Assembly (NCBI GenBank): GCA_003232445.1
Contig: QIJM01000587.1
Coordinates: 1 to 6,106 of the forward strand
Length of the DNA stretch: 6,106 nt
Direction: 5' to 3'
DNA from: Paraglaciecola arctica
GTDB taxonomy: Bacteria; Pseudomonadota; Gammaproteobacteria; Enterobacterales; Alteromonadaceae
Shown: positions 1-5,138 of the stretch, one piece after another
Layout: the number at the start of each line of letters is the position of its first letter
How positions within the stretch are numbered: position 1 is the stretch's first letter
Made by a program: the position numbers and the translations under genes
The notes under the pieces: generated by a model
Seen by the model: the letters and a program-made list of their open reading frames with translations, nothing else
What the model was told of the DNA's origin: nothing
Databases searched by the model: none

Positions 1-831
1 AAACCTTTAGTGGTGTTTTTTGCTCTTGCTATATTACTTCTGTTACAACCCGACTTAGGCACTGTAGTGGTCATGCTATTTACCACTATTGGTTTATTGT
101 TTTTGGCAGGGGCTAAACTATGGCAGTTCTTTAGCTTGGCCATTGCAGGCACTTTGGCTGTGGTGTTACTCATAGTTTATGAGGAATATCGAGTGAGACG
201 TATTACGTCCTTCCTAGATCCATGGGCCGACCCTTTTGGCAGCGGCTATCAGTTAACTCAATCACTGATGGCTTATGGTCGTGGCGATGTGTTTGGTCAA
301 GGTTTAGGCAATAGTTTACAGAAACTTGAATACTTACCTGAAGCACATACCGATTTTATAATGGCCATATTGGCAGAAGAATTAGGTTTCTCAGGCGTTT
401 TAGCGGTCTTGGTAATCATGCTGGTTATTGTGATGAAAGCGATGGCAATGGGTAATTTAGCCTTACGTAAAGAACGCCCTTTTGACGCTTATTTAGCTTA
501 TTCGATAGGTATATGGTTCAGTTTACAAACAGCAGTTAATGTAGGTGTGAGTTCAGGTGTTTTGCCTACTAAGGGATTAACTTTTCCATTATTAAGTTAC
601 GGTGGTTCAAGCTTGATCGTCATGTCGGTAGCGGTGGCTATTTTGGTGCGTATCGATTTTGAAATGCGCGTCGATGGTATTCAAGCCATCAACAAAGCAG
701 GCGCGGCTAAAGGCAAAAAAAGAACATTAGTTAGAAAAGCTAAGCAAAAAGTAAATGTTATCGAAGATGTAATTGAAGACGCGCAAATAGAGCCATCTGG
801 CAGTGCAAAATCTGGGGGCCTCCATGACTAA
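1..831 (+). CDS. ftsW: FtsW, septal peptidoglycan glycosyltransferase (SEDS family), 5' end missing
   Basis: FtsW is an inner-membrane SEDS protein that polymerises lipid II into glycan strands at the septum, working with FtsI (PBP3). The frame is open from base 1, so the gene starts upstream; 276 residues are visible, and about 180 N-terminal ones are missing by comparison with E. coli FtsW (about 414). Family motifs, in fragment numbering, are QPDLGT 16-21, GSGYQLTQS 80-88, GQGLGNS 99-105, PEAHTDFI 113-120 and the block from GVLPTKG to SYGGSS at 186-204. D118 aligns with the catalytic Asp of E. coli FtsW (D297). Hydrophobic segments lie near 3-17, 19-37, 42-58, 120-146, 164-185 and 201-217. 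After the last one comes a 56-residue tail, lysine/arginine-rich at about 232-250 and then acidic, much longer than the short E. coli tail. RodA is the alternative, but the motifs and the murG neighbour favour FtsW. The TAA stop overlaps the murG start. Confidence 0.97.
   Translation, partial: KPLVVFFALAILLLLQPDLGTVVVMLFTTIGLLFLAGAKLWQFFSLAIAGTLAVVLLIVYEEYRVRRITSFLDPWADPFGSGYQLTQSLMAYGRGDVFGQGLGNSLQKLEYLPEAHTDFIMAILAEELGFSGVLAVLVIMLVIVMKAMAMGNLALRKERPFDAYLAYSIGIWFSLQTAVNVGVSSGVLPTKGLTFPLLSYGGSSLIVMSVAVAILVRIDFEMRVDGIQAINKAGAAKGKKRTLVRKAKQKVNVIEDVIEDAQIEPSGSAKSGGLHD
814..818 (+). promoter_or_regulatory. Ribosome binding site of murG (GGGGG)
   Basis: A run of five G lies 5 nt before the ATG at 824. 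It can pair with the CCUCC of the 16S rRNA 3' end using one G-U pair. It supports the ATG at 824 over the in-frame GTG at 803, which would add seven residues not expected in MurG. Directly after it, 819-823 reads CCTCC, a copy of the anti-Shine-Dalgarno sequence, which is unusual between a ribosome site and a start codon. Confidence 0.6.
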
Positions 832-1903
832 ACGTTTACTGGTTATGGCTGGTGGCACTGGAGGGCATGTTTTCCCAGGTTTAGCAGTTGCTTCTGAACT
901 GGCTGCGCAAAATTGGCAAATTCATTGGTTGGGCACGCTTGGTCGTATGGAGGCTCAGATAGTGCCGCAAGCGGGTTACCCGATAAGTTTTATTGATGTT
1001 GTAGGCGTGCGTAAAAATGGCCTAGTCACTTTATTATTAGCACCATTTAAAATTATTAAAGCAACCATCCAGGTGATCAAACAATTTCAACCTCATGTGG
1101 TGATTGGCATGGGAGGATTTGCTAGTGGGCCGGGCGGTGTGGCCGCATGGTTAAACCGTTTGCCTTTGATTTTACATGAGCAAAATGCGGTGCCTGGACT
1201 AACAAATAAGCTGTTGTCGCGCATAGCTAAAAAGGTGTTAACAGGGTTTGATAACACCTTTTTAGCGCAAAGGTTAAGCCAAACCAATAAATATTCTTGG
1301 GTCGGCAATCCAGTGCGCCGAGAGTTTGCAGAATTACCGGTTAAAAATAGCGTTGATTTACCTCTGAATCTGCTTGTTGTTGGTGGCAGCTTAGGCGCGC
1401 AAGTATTAAATGAAACTGTACCTTTGGCACTGACTGATATTAAACAGGTAAATGTTCGTCATCAAACTGGGGCAGGGCATTTAGTCACAGTACAAGAGAC
1501 TTACTCCCAGCAAGCTATTGATCCAGATTCTTATCAAATCACCGAGTTTATCGATGACATTCCCGCAGCTTATGCTTGGGCTGACCTGGTTATCTGCCGA
1601 GCCGGTGCTTTAACCGTGGCAGAAGTCGCTGCGGCTGGGGTAATGGCGATATTTGTACCTTTACCCTATGCAGTAGACGATCATCAAACAAAAAATGCTC
1701 AAATTTTGGTTGATGTGCAAGCTGCACATTTATTACCTCAGAGTGAGCTGACAGCACAACGATTACAGGCATTGTTGCAAGAGTATGTGCTGTCTCCAGA
1801 AACATTAATAGAAATGGGTAAGCGTGGTAAAGCCGTTGCCCGTTTAGATGCCGCTAAAAAAGTCGCGCATTGTTGTATTGAATTAAGCGAGCGAGCTGCA
1901 TGA
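824..1903 (+). CDS. murG: MurG, UDP-GlcNAc:lipid I N-acetylglucosaminyltransferase
   Basis: MurG is a GT-B, GT28-family enzyme on the cytoplasmic face of the inner membrane. It moves GlcNAc from UDP-GlcNAc to lipid I and so makes lipid II. The 359 residues are near the usual length (E. coli about 355). The N-terminal domain has glycine loops GGTGGH 10-15 and GMGGFASGPGG 95-105, and HEQN at 118-121. The linker leads to GNPVR 161-165. The C-terminal UDP-GlcNAc domain has GGSLGAQ 187-193, FIDD 242-245, the signature CRAGALTVAE 258-267 and DDHQTKN 285-291, with E267 and Q288 as expected donor contacts. The ATG at 824 is chosen because of the G-run before it and because it puts the first glycine loop at the normal distance. 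It overlaps ftsW by 8 bp (ATGACTAA), which suggests coupled translation. Between KKV and GNPVR the protein is about 8 residues longer than I recall for E. coli; a perfect inverted repeat lies in this stretch. Confidence 0.98.
   Translation: MTKRLLVMAGGTGGHVFPGLAVASELAAQNWQIHWLGTLGRMEAQIVPQAGYPISFIDVVGVRKNGLVTLLLAPFKIIKATIQVIKQFQPHVVIGMGGFASGPGGVAAWLNRLPLILHEQNAVPGLTNKLLSRIAKKVLTGFDNTFLAQRLSQTNKYSWVGNPVRREFAELPVKNSVDLPLNLLVVGGSLGAQVLNETVPLALTDIKQVNVRHQTGAGHLVTVQETYSQQAIDPDSYQITEFIDDIPAAYAWADLVICRAGALTVAEVAAAGVMAIFVPLPYAVDDHQTKNAQILVDVQAAHLLPQSELTAQRLQALLQEYVLSPETLIEMGKRGKAVARLDAAKKVAHCCIELSERAA
1226..1266. repeat. Perfect 15-bp inverted repeat inside murG, terminator-like
   Basis: The left arm GCTAAAAAGGTGTTA (1226-1240) and the right arm TAACACCTTTTTAGC (1252-1266) are exact reverse complements, separated by 11 nt. 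Past an A-A mismatch (1241/1251), two more pairs (1242-1250, 1243-1249) can form, leaving a loop of about 5 nt. Each strand has an A5 tract before the core and a T5 tract after it, the usual look of a bidirectional intrinsic terminator, although the T tract pairs with the A tract and the core has modest GC. It encodes residues A135 to L147 of MurG without breaking the frame. That the repeat exists is certain; a role in termination, attenuation or protein binding is inference. Confidence 0.9.
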
Positions 1904-3354
1904 AGATAGATACCCCAGCCCATTACCACGTGCCTGAGATGCGTAGAATTAAGCATATTCACTTTGTGGGTATTGGTGGTGCAGGCATGGGCGGCATTGC
2001 CGAAGTATTGCTTAACGAAGGTTACGCTATTTCTGGTTCTGATCGTCAGGCCAATGGCATGACAGAAAGATTGCAGAATTTGGGCGCCACCATTTATTTC
2101 GGACATCTTGCTAGTAACATTGAGCTAGCAAACGTGGTGGTGGTATCCAGCGCAATTGATCATACCAACCCTGAAATAAGCGCCGCTAATGAAAAACGCA
2201 TTCCGGTGATACGCCGAGCGGAAATGTTGGCTGAATTGATGCGTTTTCGCCATGGTATTGCTGTAGCAGGAACCCATGGAAAAACCACGACTACTAGTCT
2301 CATTTCAACTATTTTTGCTGAAGCGAAGCTTGACCCCACTTTTGTGATTGGCGGCCTGTTAAATAGCGCAGGCACTAATGCCAGATTAGGTGACAGCCAA
2401 TATCTCATTGCCGAAGCCGATGAAAGTGACGCGTCTTTTGTGCATCTGCAACCTATGGTGTCTGTGGTGACAAACATCGAAGCTGATCATATGGAAACCT
2501 ATCAAGGTGATTTCCAAAAGATGCAGGATACCTATATTGACTTTCTGCACAACTTACCTTTTTATGGCTTAGCTGTGTTGTGTATTGATGATCCGGTTAT
2601 TCAAAAGTTGCTACCGCGCATAGGTCGTAAGTATCTGACCTATGGTGTGTCTGAGCAAGCTGATGTGCGGGCTGTAAATATTCAATTAGGCTTTAATCAA
2701 AGTACTTTTGACGTGTTACGAGAAAACTTACCGTCACTAGTCGTCACGGTTAATATTCCTGGACAGCACAACGTGCTGAATTCCTTGGCCGCTATTGCAG
2801 TCGCAAGTGATGAAGGGCTAGAAAATCAATATATTGTGAAAGCGTTAGCTGAATTTTCAGGTATTGGCCGGCGTTTCGAATTTCTGGGTGACTATGTCAC
2901 CTCTATAGGCCAAGCTATTTTGATAGATGACTACGGTCATCATCCAACAGAAGTAGCAGCAACTATAGCCGTAGTTAGAAATAACTGGCCAGATAGGCGT
3001 TTAGTCATGGCCTATCAACCCCACCGTTTTACTCGTACGCGAGACTTATACGAAGACTTTGTCAAAGTGCTGTCTCAGGTAGATGTGTTGTTGTTACTCG
3101 AAGTTTATTCGGCCGGTGAAAAAGCGATTGATGGTGCGGATAGTCGTTCGTTGTGTCGTTCGATTCGCCAGCGTGGGCAACTAGAGCCTATTTATGTGTC
3201 AGACATGACTGAACTGCCTAAATTGTTAGCTGAAAGCCTTAACGACCAAGATATTGTTCTGACTCAAGGAGCAGGCAACATTGGACAAATAGCCAAGTTT
3301 TTACAAACAAGTAAGTTAGAACCCGCATTATTAAGTAAAGGGTTAAAGCCGTGA
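1900..3354 (+). CDS. murC: MurC, UDP-N-acetylmuramate--L-alanine ligase
   Basis: MurC is the cytoplasmic ATP-dependent ligase that adds the first residue of the stem peptide, L-Ala, to UDP-MurNAc. At 484 residues it is close to E. coli MurC (491). The N-terminal Rossmann-like domain has GIGGAGMGG 24-32 for UDP binding. The central ATPase domain has the P-loop GTHGKTTT 124-131, EADESD 172-177 and TNIEADHMETY 191-201 (E173 and H197 are typical metal and ATP-site residues), then NVLNSLAA 291-298. The C-terminal domain has RRFE 324-327, DDYGHHPTE 343-351, PHRFTRTRDL 374-383 and QGAGNIG 456-462. The ATG overlaps the murG stop by 4 bp (ATGA). Only a weak GAG (1893-1895) precedes it, so translation probably depends on re-initiation after murG. 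VPEMRR at residues 11-16 is at about the E. coli distance from the start, supporting this ATG. MurC rather than Mpl or MurD is clear from the motifs and length. Confidence 0.98.
   Translation: MKIDTPAHYHVPEMRRIKHIHFVGIGGAGMGGIAEVLLNEGYAISGSDRQANGMTERLQNLGATIYFGHLASNIELANVVVVSSAIDHTNPEISAANEKRIPVIRRAEMLAELMRFRHGIAVAGTHGKTTTTSLISTIFAEAKLDPTFVIGGLLNSAGTNARLGDSQYLIAEADESDASFVHLQPMVSVVTNIEADHMETYQGDFQKMQDTYIDFLHNLPFYGLAVLCIDDPVIQKLLPRIGRKYLTYGVSEQADVRAVNIQLGFNQSTFDVLRENLPSLVVTVNIPGQHNVLNSLAAIAVASDEGLENQYIVKALAEFSGIGRRFEFLGDYVTSIGQAILIDDYGHHPTEVAATIAVVRNNWPDRRLVMAYQPHRFTRTRDLYEDFVKVLSQVDVLLLLEVYSAGEKAIDGADSRSLCRSIRQRGQLEPIYVSDMTELPKLLAESLNDQDIVLTQGAGNIGQIAKFLQTSKLEPALLSKGLKP
3337..3342 (+). promoter_or_regulatory. 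Ribosome binding site of ddlB (AAAGGG), supports a GTG start
   Basis: AAAGGG sits 8 nt before the GTG at 3351, a normal spacing, within the last codons of murC. It supports the GTG start that overlaps the murC stop (GTGA). The next GTG at 3355 is out of frame. Confidence 0.55.
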
Positions 3355-4307
3355 GTGAGCAGCAGTTAACATCTCCTAATCCTAATCAATACGGAAAAGT
3401 CGCCGTAATGTTTGGTGGTACCTCAGCTGAAAGAGAGGTGTCTATCAATTCGGGCAAAGCTGTATTGCAGGGGTTGCTTGATATGGGTGTTGATGCCCAC
3501 GCTTTTGACCCTGCAGAGCAACCTTTAACCCAGTTATTGGCCAAGAAAATTGAACGTGTTGTGATTATGTTACATGGCAGAGGCGGTGAAGATGGTTCAC
3601 TACAGGGGGCATTGCAACAACTTAACTTGCCTTATTCTGGAACGGGTGTATTGGGCTCTGCGTTATGTATGGATAAAATTCGAAGTAAACAGGTGTGGCA
3701 GAGTTTAGGACTACCCACCGCAAAATATAAAATAGCTGATAAAAGATGCTTTGATGCGGGATCATGCGGGGCTATAATGGCCGACTTGGGGAATGAGGTA
3801 ATGGTTAAGCCTGCGCAGGAGGGATCCAGCATAGGTATGGCCAAAGTGAATAGGGCGCAACAACTAGAAACCGCCATTCAAGACGCATTTAAATACGATG
3901 ATAAAGTCTTGATAGAGCAGTTCGTTCATGGTTCTGAATATACCGTTAGCATACTGAATGGCAAAGCCTTGTCATCTATCAGTATGACCACTCCTCGTGT
4001 TTTTTATGATTATACTGCCAAATACCAAGCGGATAGCACAGTGTATAGCTGCCCTAGTGGCTTGCCCGATACAATAGAAGCTCAGTTGGGTGAGCTAGCT
4101 CTTGAGGCATTTGAGGTGCTGGCAGGCTCAGGCTGGGGGCGCGTGGATTTTATGCAGGATAAGTTAGGTCGCTTTTATTTGTTAGAAGCGAATACTGTGC
4201 CGGGCATGACTAAAAAAAGTTTAGTACCACTGGCGGCAAAACAATCCGGAATGAGCTTTGCTGAGTTGTCTTTTGCTGTGCTTAAGACAACCGAGGTTTG
4301 CAGATGA
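3351..4307 (+). CDS. ddlB: DdlB, D-alanine--D-alanine ligase
   Basis: This cytoplasmic ATP-grasp enzyme joins two D-Ala molecules; MurF adds the dipeptide to the stem peptide. It has 318 residues (E. coli DdlB 306), with about 12 extra at the N-terminus before the first strand. Visible motifs are GGTSAERE 22-29 (E27 matches E. coli E15), signature 1 HGRGGEDGSLQG 75-86, KPAQEGSSIG 153-162 (lysine plus the Gly/Ser loop closing on ATP), YDYTAKY 219-225 with K224-Y225 matching E. coli K215-Y216, GWGRVD 261-266 and LEANTVPGMT 278-287. D266, E279 and N281 are the expected Mg ligands and R264 contacts the intermediate. The Tyr at 225 is that of D-Ala-D-Ala ligases, not of Van-type D-lactate ligases. 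It starts with GTG, overlapping murC by 4 bp. The dcw location supports the ddlB name over ddlA. A promoter-like site lies inside it. Confidence 0.97.
   Translation: MSEQQLTSPNPNQYGKVAVMFGGTSAEREVSINSGKAVLQGLLDMGVDAHAFDPAEQPLTQLLAKKIERVVIMLHGRGGEDGSLQGALQQLNLPYSGTGVLGSALCMDKIRSKQVWQSLGLPTAKYKIADKRCFDAGSCGAIMADLGNEVMVKPAQEGSSIGMAKVNRAQQLETAIQDAFKYDDKVLIEQFVHGSEYTVSILNGKALSSISMTTPRVFYDYTAKYQADSTVYSCPSGLPDTIEAQLGELALEAFEVLAGSGWGRVDFMQDKLGRFYLLEANTVPGMTKKSLVPLAAKQSGMSFAELSFAVLKTTEVCR
3751..3778 (+). promoter_or_regulatory. Possible sigma-70 promoter inside ddlB, driving ftsQ-ftsA(-ftsZ)
   Basis: TTGATG (3751-3756, 4 of 6 to the -35 consensus) and a perfect TATAAT (3773-3778) are 16 bp apart. Transcription would start near 3785, about 520 bp before ftsQ. 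E. coli also has ftsQ promoters inside ddlB, though nearer to ftsQ. No TGn extension precedes the -10 element. A match this good can arise by chance in 6 kb of fairly AT-rich DNA, so the call is tentative. Confidence 0.3.
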
Positions 4308-5062
4308 GTGAACTACCAGCATTAGATGAACCACGTAAAAGTTCTCATTTTTATATGGGACTTGCGTTTTTTATCTGTTTGTTGGTGTTGTTAGTGTTCG
4401 GATTGGTCAAATTGAATGCTTGGCTGGAAGATGAACAACAGGCACCGGTGCAAGATATTATTGTCTCTGGAGACAGAATGTTTATTGATGATCGACAGAT
4501 AGAGACGTTGATCAAACAGTCGCAGCCGGGCAGCTTTTTTAAGTTAGATGTCAATCAAACGCATCAAACAGTTGAAGCTATGCCCTGGGTATATCGGGCG
4601 TCAGTTCGAAAACGTTGGCCTAGTGGCTTAGAAATTTTTGTGGTTGAGCAACAGCCAGTGGCTATTTGGAACGGCGATATGTTGCTTAATCAATATGGTG
4701 ACGCATTTGACGCGCAAATTAGCAGTGCTGATCTGAATTCGAAAATAACGCTGCCTAATTTGTATGGGCCTGGTGGAAGCGAACAAACCGCATTGCAGGG
4801 CTACCGCAATATGCAGTCGTTATTAGAAACGTCCAATTTGTATATTGTGGAAATGTTTTTAAGTGAACGTTTTGCTTGGAATGTTCAGTTGAACAATGGC
4901 ATCAAGCTGAATTTAGGGCGCACTGAGTTTATTGATCGATTACAGCGATTTGTGGATTTGTTACCGCTTATTTCACAGCAAGACAGACAAGTGGAATATG
5001 TTGACTTGCGCTACGACACAGGTTTAGCCGTAGGCTGGAAAACCTTAGATAAAGCGGCATAA
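4304..5062 (+). CDS. ftsQ: FtsQ, bitopic cell division protein (DivIB family)
   Basis: FtsQ is an inner-membrane protein with a short cytoplasmic N-terminus and a large periplasmic part. It recruits FtsB-FtsL and joins the early and late divisome. It has 252 residues (E. coli 276). Residues 1-14 are polar, one membrane segment spans about 16-37, and a POTRA domain covers about 49-118, from VQDIIVSGD to FVVEQQPVAIW, including PWVYRASVRKRWP at 94-106. The beta domain follows and ends with YVDLRYDTGLAVGW at 232-245, the conserved end of FtsQ that includes the FtsB-binding face. The ATG at 4304 overlaps the ddlB stop (ATGA) and has GAGG at 4293-4296, 7 nt upstream; a TTG two codons earlier (4298) is less likely. 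No catalytic residues are expected. It is the least conserved protein here, but motifs, topology and position make the call safe. Confidence 0.96.
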   Translation: MSELPALDEPRKSSHFYMGLAFFICLLVLLVFGLVKLNAWLEDEQQAPVQDIIVSGDRMFIDDRQIETLIKQSQPGSFFKLDVNQTHQTVEAMPWVYRASVRKRWPSGLEIFVVEQQPVAIWNGDMLLNQYGDAFDAQISSADLNSKITLPNLYGPGGSEQTALQGYRNMQSLLETSNLYIVEMFLSERFAWNVQLNNGIKLNLGRTEFIDRLQRFVDLLPLISQQDRQVEYVDLRYDTGLAVGWKTLDKAA

Positions 5063-5090
5063 CAACTGGATAAGAAGAGATTAAATTAAC

Positions 5091-5108
5091 GTGAGTGTAG
5101 TGAGTGTG
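5091..5108 (+). repeat. Tandem 9-bp direct repeat in the ftsQ-ftsA gap
   Basis: GTGAGTGTA (5091-5099) is followed at once by GTGAGTGTG (5100-5108), 8 of 9 bases identical. It fills part of the only gap between genes in the window, 23 to 40 bp before the ftsA start. It may come from a small duplication; a regulatory role is not shown. Confidence 0.7.
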
Positions 5109-5138
5109 ATGAGAGTCAGAGTTGGGCAACATGTCTAA
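5091..5138 (+). CDS. Possible 15-codon leader ORF overlapping the ftsA start (speculative)
   Basis: A frame opens with GTG at 5091 and ends with TAA at 5136-5138, giving MSVVSVMRVRVGQHV. A purine-rich AAGAAGAGA (5072-5080) lies about 10 nt upstream and could act as a ribosome site. An in-frame ATG at 5109 would give a 9-codon version. The stop lies just inside ftsA, in the arrangement ATGTCTAA, the same 8-bp overlap as at ftsW-murG (ATGACTAA). It could feed ribosomes to ftsA, whose own ribosome site is weak. A frame this short is easily made by chance, and the peptide resembles nothing I know. Confidence 0.2.
   Translation: MSVVSVMRVRVGQHV

Noticed and set aside
357..362. TATAAT in ftsW
   Set aside because: No acceptable -35 element lies 15-19 bp upstream.
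715..721. A7 run in the ftsW tail as a possible slippage or frameshift site
   Set aside because: The phase is wrong for a -1 slippery heptamer, and both other frames reach a stop within a few codons (728-730 and 732-734), so no longer product would form.
1738..2106. 122-codon minus-strand frame across the murG-murC junction
   Set aside because: It is antisense to two clearly real genes, and its sequence has no family-like features.
2108..2131. 7-bp inverted repeat TTGCTAG / CTAGCAA with a 10-nt spacer in murC
   Set aside because: Short arms are expected by chance in 6 kb, there is no T tract, and nothing marks it as functional.
2887..2901. GGTGAC-TAT-GTCACC small palindrome in murC
   Set aside because: A six-base arm with a 3-nt spacer is within chance expectation, and no gene boundary is near.
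4461..4476. TTGT-N8-ACAG, one base from the LexA core, with inverted repeat TGTCTC/GAGACA, in ftsQ
   Set aside because: The first base of the core is wrong, the N8 is not AT-rich as in good LexA boxes, and the site is well inside a coding region with no promoter nearby.
5001..5028. TTGACT with TTTAGC 16 bp downstream at the end of ftsQ as an ftsA promoter
   Set aside because: The -10 element matches only 3 of 6 bases; the position is appealing but the site is too weak to call.
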